Assembly (NCBI GenBank): GCA_029432815.1
Contig: JAROBA010000015.1
Span: 1-64,000 of the forward strand
DNA: 64,000 bases
Direction: 5' to 3'
DNA from: Pontiellaceae bacterium B1224
GTDB lineage: Bacteria; Verrucomicrobiota; Kiritimatiellia; Kiritimatiellales; Pontiellaceae
Both the position numbers and the translations under genes were made by a program. Shown piece after piece: positions 37,886 to 48,800 of this stretch (its first letter is position 1; every line of letters begins with the position of its first letter). The notes beneath the pieces are model-generated. The model was not told the origin of the DNA. It searched no databases and saw nothing but the letters and a program-made list of their open reading frames with translations.

Positions 37886-40800
37886 ATGAAAAAGTTGACG
37901 CGAAAATATATCGGGCTGCTGGCCCTGCTGGTTGGAAGTTCCGCCCATGCAGGCAACGTCAGTTATGTCGGGGTATCCGGGGGGGAGTGGGCCACCGGTA
38001 CGAACTGGAGCGGGGGGAGTTATCCCGCCAGCGGGGACATCGCTTTTCTCGACAGTACCGCCAACCTCAGTATTGAATCGCCGAACAATATCCAGGGCAT
38101 TCGCATCGGTACCGGCGGCGAGGGCCGGCTTCAAATCGGCAGCCATGCCACACTGACGGCGACCACGAGTGCGTCCGTGACAAGCATCATCGGCGATGGA
38201 AGCGGGCATGCCGGGTACGTCCAGCAGGAGGGCGGAACCGTCACCATTAACCGGCTCTCCATCGGAAATAATTCTGCGATTGGAACCTATCACATTCACA
38301 GCGGCAGTCTGACCGTTCAGCGCGAGAGCGGCGGCAACTCCATCTTTCTCGCCACCAGTGGAACCGGCGAGGGCTCCTTCCGCATGACGAGCGGAAGTCT
38401 GAGCACCCGCGCTGGCGTCAAACTCGGCTCGGCCTCCGGCGGCACGGGGCGCTTTGAAGTGGTGGGGACCCATCCGGCCTCCATTGCCATCGGTTCGCTG
38501 GGCACGATTGTCGGCGGCTGGACGCAGAACGCGGGGTCCACCCTCAGCGTCCGCATCGATAAATCCGCGCAGGGCGTGACGCCGATCTTTATCGACGGCC
38601 TCGGCGTGCTCGGTTCCGGTGATGTCCTCTTTGAAAACGGAGCACTTCTTGATGTCGACTTCACCGCCGCCTTTCTGAACGGCGGCACCTTCACGGTGAT
38701 GGAATGGGAGGGGGACGTCACCGACAACGGCTTGCAGTTTGCCTCTTCGGTCGATACCAACATTTGGAGTTTCACGGTCGATGCGGCCAACAAGCGCCTG
38801 ACGGTCACCGCCGTCGGAAATCCCATAAGTCGTGATTTTGCACATCCTGGCCTGGCGCATAACAGGGCCGACCTCGAGCGCATGCGCGACATGGTCGCTG
38901 CAAAAATTGAGCCCTATTACTCCAGCTTTCTTGAGCTCGCCAGTCACTCCGGGGTTTCAGAGGATTATGTTCCGCCCTCGCTTTCCCTGACCGCAGAGGA
39001 ACGCGAAACCGTAGGCGGATCGCTGGAAAATGAGGGTTGGCAGGCGTACCGCAATGCGCTGATGTGGGTGATTACCGGCGAAGAGCGCCACGCGGAACTC
39101 TGTGTTTCAATTTTCAATGCCTGGTCCGGCCTGAAAAAGAACAACGCGACGGTTCCGCTGAGCACGGCGCGGCACTGGCGGCTGATCGAAGCGGCTGAAA
39201 TTATTCGCAGCACCTACGACGGGTGGGCCGAGGCGGACATCCAGGCCTTTAAAGACATGCTGGTCTATCCCGGTTATTCAAACACGACGGTGCCCACGGA
39301 CGATATTGATAACGGAGATGTGACGCTGTACTGGCGGATCTATCAGGGGGATCCGGTCCGGCATGGGAACCAGGGCATCTTTTGTATGCGCATGCTGATG
39401 GCCATGGGGGCCTTCCTCGATAATGAAATCATGTACGACCGCGGCCTGCGTTATCTTCAGGGCGCACCCGCCCGTGCGGACGACGTTCCTTATCCGACCG
39501 GGGTTCCGATCATTTCAGGCCCCAATGCAACCTCCAACGAATACTTTGAGGAGTACTCCCGCAGCGGTGATGATGGAACTGTGGCTGATTACGGCTACAA
39601 CGCGGTCATGCACAACTATATCTGGCCGAATGGACAGAACCAGGAAGCGTCCCGCGATCAGGGGCATGGGTATGCCGGGACAAGCGTTCTGGGAACGATT
39701 GCCGAAATCGCCTGGAATCAGGGGGATGATCTCTATGGGCATCTGGACAACCGTCTCCTCCTCGGGATGGAGTATTTGCACCGGTATAACCTCAGTTACG
39801 ATGTGTCTTACCCGGATCAGCTCACGCCCTGGGATCCAAAGGTTGAAAACGGCGGATTCATTCAGCGGCATGATCGTTCGGGGCGCTGGTTCTCGCTGGC
39901 CATCAATCCGTATGTTGGAACCGATACGAACGATGTTTCCCGCTACGCTCGACTTGCGCCGGTTTTCGAATCCAATCTCGCGCACTATCGCGACCGGATC
40001 GGGTTGTCCGGCGATGACATTAAATGGCTGGAGCGCGGCTTCGATTATCTTACCGAGCAGATTGGCATCGAAGGGTGGAGCAGCCCCGGCGACCTGGCGA
40101 TTCATGGCGGTCTGACCTACCGTCGCGTCAGCCCCGGCGATCCGATCGATGGATTTACCGGCGACGCGCCGGACTACGCCATGAATGTGCTGCCCATGAC
40201 GATTGAAGCCGAACACTACGATTATTTTGCGCTCGATGGAGAAGGGCGGACCTATCACGACCTGTCCATCGGGAACAACGGGGCTTCTTACCGTTTGGTT
40301 GAGGATGTGGACCTCAGCGCCGCGTCGGGCGGCGGCTATGCCGTTTCGGATATCGAAGCCGGCGAATGGGTGACGTATACCGTATCGGTTCCAACCACTG
40401 GAAACTATGATATCAGCATTTGTTACGCCGCGATGGCTTCCGGCGGTACCCTTCAGTTCAGCGTGGGCGGCGAAGACGTCACCGGAGCGGTGAGCATTCC
40501 TTATGGCGCCCCGGATTCCACCGGCGCCTCCGACTGGAAAACGCTCTTTATTGCCCGCGATGTTCCGCTCACACAGGGCGTGCAGCCACTGCAGATCAAC
40601 TTTGGCGGAACATCCAATGCATTCCTGCTCGATAGTTTTTCGGTCGAGCAGCTGGGCGAGGCGCTGGTGGTCTACAAGCACACGGCCGGTTCAACCCAAC
40701 CGGATCTCGTGTCCGGCGGCGTCACTTCTTCGGCCGGTTTGGGCGGGAACCTCAGCGGCACGATCGCGACCAGCATTCACCAGCTCTCCGCCGCGTCAGC

Positions 40801-42325
40801 CAACAGCCTGCCGCTGTCGGTGTCCACGAATGACTTCTCTTACTATTTTTCCTACGACGTTATCTCCAACGGCCATACCAACGAGTTCCGGAATCTTTCG
40901 GTCGATGCGTATGCCAAGGATACCAACCGCCGCTATCAGCTCAGTTACAGGATTGATGGGGAACCGGAGATCTTCATAACCGGCGGCCCCGTCGAGCCGG
41001 GCGATCTGACGGATGCCGGCAACGCGGATGTGTATGATTTTCCGAACTTCACCACGGCGGCCGATGTGGAGTTCCGGGTCTATTGGCAGGGCGACGCTTC
41101 CGGCGGCAGCCAGGCCCGCGTCTATGTGGATGAGCTGCGCATCAACGACCTGGTGAATCCGGCCGCTGTTTCTCAAACGGTGTTTGCTCCCGTGAATACG
41201 CCGGTCAACGTGACCCTTTCGGGCAGCGACTTCCGCGGGGCCGACATCAGTTATACCGTGACCGCACCGCCGGCCAACGGCACGCTGACCGGAACCGCGC
41301 CGGACCTGGTCTACACCCCCGCGACGAACTATGCCGGGCTGGACACCTTCAGCTTTGTTGTCGACAACGGCACGCTCACCAGTGCTGCGGCCTTCGTCTC
41401 GATCCATGTTGAAGATCCCCTCGTGCTCTATGAACATACCGCGGGCTCAACCCAGCCGGACCTCGTGCCCGATGGCGTCAGCTCATCGGCGGGCCTCGGC
41501 GGAAGCCTCAACGGTACCGCCATCACAACGGTCGACCAGCTGTCTGTTGCGGCTGCCAACAACCTTCCGCTGTCGGTCGAGACGAGTGACTTCAGTTATT
41601 ATTTTTCCTACGAAGTCGCCGCCAACGGCAAGACCCTCGAATATGAATATATTTCCCTCGATGCCTACGCGAAGGGCAATGATCGGCTTTATCAGCTGAG
41701 TTATATTATTGATGGCGAACCCGAGGTCTTTATCTCCGGCGGTTCCGTTGCGGCGGGGGATGCCACGACCGATGTCGGGAACGTTGATGACTATGATTTT
41801 CCGGACTTCAGCACCGATTCCGATGTTGAGTTCCGCGTCTATTGGCAGGGCGACGCGGCCGACGGATATAACGCGCGGGTCTATGTGGACGAGCTTCGCA
41901 TCTTCGGCTCTTTGTCCGCTTATGCCGTTTGGGCCTCCGGCCACGGCCTGAGCGGCGAAGCCGCGCTGCGCACGGCCGATGGAGAGAACGGCGGTATCGG
42001 CGACGGCTACGACAACCTGGCGGAATTTGCGCTGGGCATGGATCCGACCGTTGCGGACGCCGGTTCCAGGGATTGGATAAATGCCGGAACCGACGGCGGA
42101 TCCTACTGGTTCGACTTCGTCCATTACCGGCGCACCGATTATGACGAGCAAGGGTTGAGCTATCTGCTGATCGATTCCACCAATCTGATCGATTCGGTGA
42201 CCCACACCAATGCGCAGGATCAAATCCTCATCGGGCCCTCGGTCGATGGCTATGAGCCCGTCACCAATCGTTACAAGGTCAGTGATCAGACCAAGTTTAT
42301 CCGGCTCGAAATTCAGCAGGATTAG
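37886..42325 (+). CDS. Secreted alginate-lyase-superfamily protein with CBM6
   Basis: ATG 37886 (AGGAAGG at 37868-37874) is preferred over an in-frame TTG at 37877. The 1479-residue product has a signal peptide and a beta-repeat region (about 25-305, in the style of autotransporter/PEP surface proteins). A helical catalytic-like domain (312-760) has FAHPGLAHNRADLERMR, HGNQGIFCMRMLMAMGAF and NQEASRDQGHGYAGTSVLG, as in the alginate-lyase superfamily. CBM6 follows (770-915; TIEAEHYDYF, EWVTYTVSVP). A 160-residue module occurs twice (about 928-1090 and 1178-1340; YKHTAGSTQPDLV/YEHTAGSTQPDLV) around a cadherin-like domain, then a C-terminal module. The lyase substrate is unknown. It sits between a sulfatase and a GH117-like enzyme in one operon. 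Confidence 0.8.
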   Translation: MKKLTRKYIGLLALLVGSSAHAGNVSYVGVSGGEWATGTNWSGGSYPASGDIAFLDSTANLSIESPNNIQGIRIGTGGEGRLQIGSHATLTATTSASVTSIIGDGSGHAGYVQQEGGTVTINRLSIGNNSAIGTYHIHSGSLTVQRESGGNSIFLATSGTGEGSFRMTSGSLSTRAGVKLGSASGGTGRFEVVGTHPASIAIGSLGTIVGGWTQNAGSTLSVRIDKSAQGVTPIFIDGLGVLGSGDVLFENGALLDVDFTAAFLNGGTFTVMEWEGDVTDNGLQFASSVDTNIWSFTVDAANKRLTVTAVGNPISRDFAHPGLAHNRADLERMRDMVAAKIEPYYSSFLELASHSGVSEDYVPPSLSLTAEERETVGGSLENEGWQAYRNALMWVITGEERHAELCVSIFNAWSGLKKNNATVPLSTARHWRLIEAAEIIRSTYDGWAEADIQAFKDMLVYPGYSNTTVPTDDIDNGDVTLYWRIYQGDPVRHGNQGIFCMRMLMAMGAFLDNEIMYDRGLRYLQGAPARADDVPYPTGVPIISGPNATSNEYFEEYSRSGDDGTVADYGYNAVMHNYIWPNGQNQEASRDQGHGYAGTSVLGTIAEIAWNQGDDLYGHLDNRLLLGMEYLHRYNLSYDVSYPDQLTPWDPKVENGGFIQRHDRSGRWFSLAINPYVGTDTNDVSRYARLAPVFESNLAHYRDRIGLSGDDIKWLERGFDYLTEQIGIEGWSSPGDLAIHGGLTYRRVSPGDPIDGFTGDAPDYAMNVLPMTIEAEHYDYFALDGEGRTYHDLSIGNNGASYRLVEDVDLSAASGGGYAVSDIEAGEWVTYTVSVPTTGNYDISICYAAMASGGTLQFSVGGEDVTGAVSIPYGAPDSTGASDWKTLFIARDVPLTQGVQPLQINFGGTSNAFLLDSFSVEQLGEALVVYKHTAGSTQPDLVSGGVTSSAGLGGNLSGTIATSIHQLSAASANSLPLSVSTNDFSYYFSYDVISNGHTNEFRNLSVDAYAKDTNRRYQLSYRIDGEPEIFITGGPVEPGDLTDAGNADVYDFPNFTTAADVEFRVYWQGDASGGSQARVYVDELRINDLVNPAAVSQTVFAPVNTPVNVTLSGSDFRGADISYTVTAPPANGTLTGTAPDLVYTPATNYAGLDTFSFVVDNGTLTSAAAFVSIHVEDPLVLYEHTAGSTQPDLVPDGVSSSAGLGGSLNGTAITTVDQLSVAAANNLPLSVETSDFSYYFSYEVAANGKTLEYEYISLDAYAKGNDRLYQLSYIIDGEPEVFISGGSVAAGDATTDVGNVDDYDFPDFSTDSDVEFRVYWQGDAADGYNARVYVDELRIFGSLSAYAVWASGHGLSGEAALRTADGENGGIGDGYDNLAEFALGMDPTVADAGSRDWINAGTDGGSYWFDFVHYRRTDYDEQGLSYLLIDSTNLIDSVTHTNAQDQILIGPSVDGYEPVTNRYKVSDQTKFIRLEIQQD

Positions 42326-42378
42326 AGCAGGGAAAAAGACACGAAAGAGCAAGAATAGATTTTATTGAAGGGATTAAA

Positions 42379-45300
42379 ATGGAAATGAGACGAATAAAGA
42401 TTGTGTTTGGATGTGCAGGGCTTCTGGTTAGCTCGACGAGTGCGGCCATAACTATTTCATTGGTCGATGATGGCTCCGGCTACGATGAGGCGTCGATGTC
42501 GGGCTTCCGTTCGACGGGGATTGTGAAGAGTTTCGATATCGATGGCGACGATATTTATGGAACGGCGGGCACGTTCTTTTTTGGGCAGGGTGGGGATGCC
42601 AATGTAAACTCGCAGCCTTTTAGTCGTCATACGGATGACCTTCCTGACTGGGTAACCGGCGTTGCTGCCGGGGCCGATTTTGGATCCGTGGCGGAATACA
42701 GCACGTATTCATCAATCGATGATCCAACGCTGACGCCCACAACGGATGTGGACGACTGGTCCCGATCTGCGGTCGGTGTTTCCACGCTGGGCGGTGTGGG
42801 CACCTGGTCGGAAATTATGACCTTTACGCTCGATGGCACAGCGCCATCGGCTTTTAGGATCGGCATCATGGCGGGGAATGAAGGAAATGCAGACGGACGG
42901 TGGGATCCAACGGGACTGCGGTTGTCGGTGGATGGGGGAACGGCCGTTGAGGTGACGGATCTGCCGATCGTGAACGACACCGTCGGTATGGTTTTTTTCA
43001 ATATCATCACGGATGGATCAGCCAGCACCTTTTCAATTGAGGGGCAGCAGCGCAAATCCGGTCAGGGACCGAGCATGGCAGGGCTGACTTTTGATGTGAG
43101 TCCGGATGGCGTTTTTCCCGCGGTGCCGGAGATTGAATATTTTATTCTCGCTCATACAGAAACGGAACGGCTGGGGAAAGCGGCCTGGGCGGTCTCGAAT
43201 GCAACATCGGTGAGTATGCTCGATGCATCCGACCAGCCGGTCGCCGGGGTTTCCGGGCTGCGGGGCACGGCCGATATTATCTATGTGCCCGGAGATCACT
43301 TTACGTTGGTGGCGGACAGTAACGGCGTGCAACGAATACAAACCATAAGCATTCCAACGGAGCCCCCATTGGGAGAGGTTACCTTCACGTTCGACGATTG
43401 CACCGTTGACTCGGCTCCCGGAAGCGGTGTCGGGCGTCGCGACCCGAGCGATGTGATCAAGGTCGGGGACACCTGGCACGTCTGGTACAGCCGGATGACC
43501 AACGATGTAACCACCGGATACGATGCTTCCGTATGGCATGCCACGTCTACCAACAGCGGTTATGACTGGGTTGAGCAGAGCGAAGCGGTGGCGCGGGGGA
43601 GTGTGGGAGCATTTGACGAATTGAGTACCTTTACGCCAAATATCCTGTTCCATGACGGAACCTACTATCTCTATTACACGGGGATCGGGGAGGATTCGCT
43701 TTCGAAAATCGGCGTTGCATCTTCTTCGAGTCCCTACGGCCCGTGGGTTAAATATTCCGGAAATCCGATTCTGACGGACACGGATGATTCCGCCAAGTTT
43801 GATAGCTTATTGGTCGATGATTCCTGCCTTGCGGTTCGCGGCGGCAAGGTCTGGCTCTACTACAAAGGCCGTGGGGACGGCATGAGTACCACACAAACCA
43901 AAATGGGCGTTGCGGTGGCCGACACGGGGCTGGGCCCCTTTGTGCGGCAGAACAATGGCGAGCCGGTGCAGCTCGGCGGCCACGAAGTTCAGATATGGGC
44001 CGATGAACACGAGGGCATCTATTCCATGGTGAACGGCGTCGGGCCGAGTGATCTGACCTACACGATCCAATATGCGCCTGATGGTCTCAACTTTTCAAAA
44101 TACACGGACATTTCATCATCGGAGCCCAGTGCACCCGGCCTGTTTCGTTGGGAGCTGACTGATCCCTCGCTGGGGTGTCGACCGGACTGGGGCGTTTGGG
44201 GAACCCGTCAGCTGGGGCGTTATGAAATTGATTTTCCCGTTCCCGAGGTCACGTTCAGTTTTGATGCCGTCAGCGGAGTCGGTCCCGAGGCCGGTATCTA
44301 TCGCCGCGACCCGAGTGATATTATCAAGGTCGGCGAAACGTGGCACGTCTGGTATTCAAAACCGGAAGGCGCCGCCAACGGTCCCGCGACCATTGGGCAC
44401 GCGACCTCTACCAATGCGGGGCTCGATTGGGTCGAGCAGGCGGTGGCGATTACGCGCACCACAAACAGTTGGGATGGCGGCAGTGCATTTACGCCGAACA
44501 TTCTGCTGCACGAGGGAACCTACTATCTCTATTACACCGGCGTGAACGACGAGTATTGGTCGACGAGCGGCTATGTAGAAGATCAGAAGTTTCGCATCGG
44601 GGTGGCCTCTTCGAGTAGTCCCTACGGGCCGTGGACGAAGTATGCCGGAAGCCCGATTTTGATCCCGTCTGCCGACCATACTAAATTCGACAGCTTCCGC
44701 GTCGATGATTCCTGTCTGACTGTGAAGGATGGTAAAATCTGGCTCTACCACAAAGGACGCCCGTGGGGACTCGGCGCAACGCAAACCAAAATGGGTGTGC
44801 TGATTGCCGACAATCCGCTGGGCCCGTTTGTGCGGCAGAACGATGGCGATCCGGTGCAGCTCGGCGGCCACGAAGTACAGATCTGGATGGACCGTTACGA
44901 AGGCATCTACTCGATGATTAGCAGTGTCGGTCCTGCCGAACTCACGCACACCATTCAGTATGCCGCCGATGGAATAAATTTCAGGTTTTATGCCGATATT
45001 TCAACAACCGATCCTGGCGCACCCGGCATGTATCGCACCGAACTGACCGATCCTGCAGCCGGCGAAATGCCGGAGTGGGGCATGTATGGCGTTTCCTCGC
45101 TCGCCCGGTTCGAGGTTAACTATAACAGTTCAGGGGTGCCGCGCATAAGACTGGATCCCGGTTCGATTCTGGAAGGAAACCGGATCGGTGATTCCGTTGG
45201 AGATCTGAGCGTTTCAGTTGGGTCAGGCTATGCATACGAACTGTTGCCGATTATCAACACCAACGATTTTCTGTTGGGGGAGGCGGAGGTCTCCGCCAAC

Positions 45301-45786
45301 ACCGTGTTCGATTCGTCGGTCACCAATCAGGTCGGCCTATTTGTCCGGGCATCTGGAGAATCAACCGTCGATGCCTATTTCGATGTCGATGTACTTGAAG
45401 CCTCCGGCATACAGAAATGGCGGCTGGATGAGTTTGGCGCCGACGTGCTGGCGCAGACCGAACTTGAATCCACCGTCTGGGGCGATGCCGCCAATCCGGA
45501 TGGGGATGCATTTGCTAATGCGGATGAATATGCCGCCGATACCCTGCCGCAGGATTCCAATTCCGTGCTGCGGGTGGACTCCTTGGTCGTCAACGGATCA
45601 GCGTTGGATTTATCGTGGAGCGGCGGTGTGCAGGCCACGCAGTACATTGAGTCGTGCAGCGCACTGACGAGCAACTCGGTCTGGACGGTAGTGGCCACCA
45701 ACCCGCCGCCGACCGCGGTTTCCAATGTTTGGAATATGGCGGTGGAAACCAATTCGGCCATGTTCCGTATAAAGGCGGAGCGTTAA
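42379..45786 (+). CDS. GYD protein with two tandem GH117-like propellers
   Basis: The 1135-residue product has a signal peptide, GYD domain (about 18-245), an Ig-like segment, then two homologous five-bladed propeller units (about 334-620 and 622-910). Each shows R-R-D-P-S-D (D355, D644), V-D-D-S-C (D480/D481 in unit 1) and G-G-H-E-V-Q-I-W (H535-E536, H831-E832). Together with KVG-x-T-W-H-V-W-Y, SSSPYGPW and YTIQYAPDG, this is the pattern of GH117 (alpha-1,3-3,6-anhydro-L-galactosidase) and related GH43-like enzymes. Both units appear intact. A Ca-binding-like stretch and the C-terminal module (SNVWNMAV to FRIKAER) follow. GH117 activity would fit a red-algal galactan, but related propellers have other activities. 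Confidence 0.8.
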   Translation: MEMRRIKIVFGCAGLLVSSTSAAITISLVDDGSGYDEASMSGFRSTGIVKSFDIDGDDIYGTAGTFFFGQGGDANVNSQPFSRHTDDLPDWVTGVAAGADFGSVAEYSTYSSIDDPTLTPTTDVDDWSRSAVGVSTLGGVGTWSEIMTFTLDGTAPSAFRIGIMAGNEGNADGRWDPTGLRLSVDGGTAVEVTDLPIVNDTVGMVFFNIITDGSASTFSIEGQQRKSGQGPSMAGLTFDVSPDGVFPAVPEIEYFILAHTETERLGKAAWAVSNATSVSMLDASDQPVAGVSGLRGTADIIYVPGDHFTLVADSNGVQRIQTISIPTEPPLGEVTFTFDDCTVDSAPGSGVGRRDPSDVIKVGDTWHVWYSRMTNDVTTGYDASVWHATSTNSGYDWVEQSEAVARGSVGAFDELSTFTPNILFHDGTYYLYYTGIGEDSLSKIGVASSSSPYGPWVKYSGNPILTDTDDSAKFDSLLVDDSCLAVRGGKVWLYYKGRGDGMSTTQTKMGVAVADTGLGPFVRQNNGEPVQLGGHEVQIWADEHEGIYSMVNGVGPSDLTYTIQYAPDGLNFSKYTDISSSEPSAPGLFRWELTDPSLGCRPDWGVWGTRQLGRYEIDFPVPEVTFSFDAVSGVGPEAGIYRRDPSDIIKVGETWHVWYSKPEGAANGPATIGHATSTNAGLDWVEQAVAITRTTNSWDGGSAFTPNILLHEGTYYLYYTGVNDEYWSTSGYVEDQKFRIGVASSSSPYGPWTKYAGSPILIPSADHTKFDSFRVDDSCLTVKDGKIWLYHKGRPWGLGATQTKMGVLIADNPLGPFVRQNDGDPVQLGGHEVQIWMDRYEGIYSMISSVGPAELTHTIQYAADGINFRFYADISTTDPGAPGMYRTELTDPAAGEMPEWGMYGVSSLARFEVNYNSSGVPRIRLDPGSILEGNRIGDSVGDLSVSVGSGYAYELLPIINTNDFLLGEAEVSANTVFDSSVTNQVGLFVRASGESTVDAYFDVDVLEASGIQKWRLDEFGADVLAQTELESTVWGDAANPDGDAFANADEYAADTLPQDSNSVLRVDSLVVNGSALDLSWSGGVQATQYIESCSALTSNSVWTVVATNPPPTAVSNVWNMAVETNSAMFRIKAER
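45720..45734. repeat. Dispersed palindrome TTCCAATGTTTGGAA (in CDS)
   Basis: Exact copy in the C-terminal module of the GH117-like gene, read as S-N-V-W-N. The identical 15-mer recurs at 50837-50851 in a non-coding remnant with a similar surrounding sequence. Confidence 0.85.
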
Positions 45787-45803
45787 CCTAAGGTTTAAGG
45801 ATT

Positions 45804-48800
45804 ATGAAAAACCGTAGTTCTGCCCATTGGATCTGCACGTTGATTGCGCCCCTGTTGATGGGGGCGCAGTTCGCGACGTATGCGGCGGATAGCGTCGTGG
45901 TCTTTAATGAAGCCCACTATCACCCTGCCGGTGATCAAACGGCGATTGAATATCTTGAGCTGTATAATCAGCTGGCGGTGGACGTTGACCTTTCCAATTG
46001 GCGGATTGACGGGGACATCGATTTCGATTTTCCTGAAGGAACCGTCATCGGCGCTCGCGGTTATCTGGTGATTGCAAAAGATCCAGACGATCTGGAGGAT
46101 GCTACCGGATATGGTGGGGCACTGGGACCCTGGAACCGGGATCTCTCCAATTCAGGCGACCCGATCTATCTCTATAACAACAACCGCTCCTTCCGTTCGA
46201 AAGCCGGCGGGACGGGATCGGTCGGAGAGGTAACTGCAGATCTTGAAGCCCGCCGGATCATGGATGAGCTCTACTATAAAGACACGGCTCCCTGGCCGAT
46301 GGGGCCGGATGGATCCGGCTTCAGTCTGGCCAAGCGCGATCCAAATACGGGCACAGCACATCCGGAAAACTGGCGGGTCAGTACCCAACTGAACGGAACC
46401 CCGGGAAGCGCCAACATTTTTTCCGCATTGCCCGCAATCGCCTTTAATGAAATCGAAGGCACCAACGCCGCCTCCTTTCAGCTTGAACTCATCAATCATG
46501 GCCCTTCGTCCATTTCCCTTTCCGGATGGGTGATTGCATCATCCAATCCGCTGCATTCGGACTACACCTTTCCCGCCACCACGTTAACTTCGGGTGACTT
46601 CCTCGTTCTGGATGCCGCAACATTGGGGTTTACCCCCGAGGATAATAATCGACTGTTCCTCTACACGGCCGATAAAGAAAATCTCGTCGATACGGCACGC
46701 GCGGATAATCTTTTGATCGCAAGAAATCCGGAGGGCACAGGGGCGTGGGCGCATCCGGCTCAACCGACGTTCGGTGCAGCCAATATCTTTTCGATCAGCG
46801 ATAGCATTGTCATTAATGAAATTTTTTATCATGCCTATCCGCAGCGCGCGGTCGATGGAGAGCCTCCCAGCTTCACCGATCTTCAGGTTTTAAACTATGA
46901 TGCCATTTGGCGCTACAACTTGAGTGCCGGCACCCCCGGCCTTGCTGCCAATTGGGCAGCCGAAGCTCATCCCGTCGATAACATAGACTGGGCTGAGGGG
47001 CCCGGTTTGCTGGGATTCGAAAACACAACGTTGGGAGAACCGCTCCAGACCACAATTACAAAAACAAACCAGCAGATTACCTATTACTTTGAGACTGATT
47101 TTTCATACACCGACGAGGAGCCTATTACGGCCATGGTGATCCGCCACTACATCGATGACGGAGCCATCTTCTATCTGAACGGAACCGAAATCGGCCGCTT
47201 TAATATGGCAGAGGGAAACGTCGTTGCGGCGAATCTCGCAAGCGTCGGTGTTGGTAATGCCTCTTTAAATTCGTTCACCGTCAACAATCCAATGCTCCTG
47301 CAAGGTACGAATCGGCTATCTGTCGAAGTACATCAATACACCACGGGAAGCAGCGATATCGTCTGCGGCGCTCAAGTGACGCTTCGCCAATCCGATGGCA
47401 CCGGTACCCCGGGCACCCCCTTTGTGGAACGGGATGAGGAATGGATCGAGCTTTATAACCGAAGAGAAGCGGCCGTTGACCTAACGGGATGGGAAATCAA
47501 CGGCGGCATCGACTACAAGATGCCGGAGGGCACATCGCTTCCGGCGGGTGACTACCTCGTCATCGCAAAAGATGCGGCAGCGTTGGGGGTCAAACATCCG
47601 GGCGCAACCATCCTCGGCGACTATTCAAACCGGTTAGGCGATGGGGGGGATCAGTTGCGCATCGAAGATGCTGCAGGAAATATCGTCGATGAAGTCACCT
47701 ATTATGATTCCGGCAAATGGCATGCGGCAGCGGATGGCGGCGGCTCCAGCCTTGAACTGCGCGATCCCGATGCCGACAACGCGCTGGCGGGTGCGTGGGC
47801 CCCGAGTGACGAATCCCTGCGCTCTGAATGGCAAACCTATACCTACGAAGGCGTGGCTGAAGAAGATGGCATTGGGTATGACGTCTACCATGAGTTTATT
47901 GTGGGTATGCTCGATGCGGGTGAATTCCTGCTCGATGATGTCAGTGTCGTTGAAGAGGGCAGTATTGAGTTTATTCAGAACGGCGATTTTGAAAGTGATG
48001 TAGTTGGAGCGACTGCCGAAAAATGGCGCGCCATTGGCACCCATGGTTCGCACGGTAAAACGGTCGTTGTAACCGATCCTTCCGATCCGGGGAATCAATG
48101 CCTGCACGTCGTATCAACCGGTCCGACTGAAAATAAACACAACAAACTGGAAACCACCTACGCCAACAGCGAAGAGGTGGTCGTTGGAAATACCTACCGA
48201 ATCAGCTTCCGCGCTAAGTGGATAAGCGGAATGAATTTGGTAAACACCCGGCTCCATTTTAATTTTCTTCAGAAAACCTCCGCTCTTGAAGTGCCTGAAG
48301 TATGGGGCACACCGGGAACGGTCAATACGGTTGCTGAACCCAACATCGGCCCTGATCTCGAAAACCTGTCGCACAGCCCGGTGATGCCCGACGTCAATCA
48401 AGCGGTGACGGTTTCCATCCAGGCCTCCGATGCCGATGGGGTTGAACAGCTCACGCTCTTTTATTCTATCGACGATGGAAACTTTCAAAGTACCACGATG
48501 GCCGGGGGAGCAAACGGAACCTATTCCGGCATCATTCCCGGTCAGGCCGCCGGCACCTCGATCCGTTTTTATGTTCAGGGAGAAGACGCTCTGGGGGCGA
48601 CCGGTTCGTTCCCTGCTGCCGGGTCACAAGGCGGCGCATTCTGTAAGGTGCAGGATGGGTTGGCCGACAGCTCCGGGCTTCGTCATAACTTCCGGATCAT
48701 TATGTCGGAGGCCGATCGCACCTTCCTTTTCCTGGATACCAACCGAATGAGTAATGACCGGTTCCCTGTCACGGTCATCGAAGATGAAACGACGGTTTAT

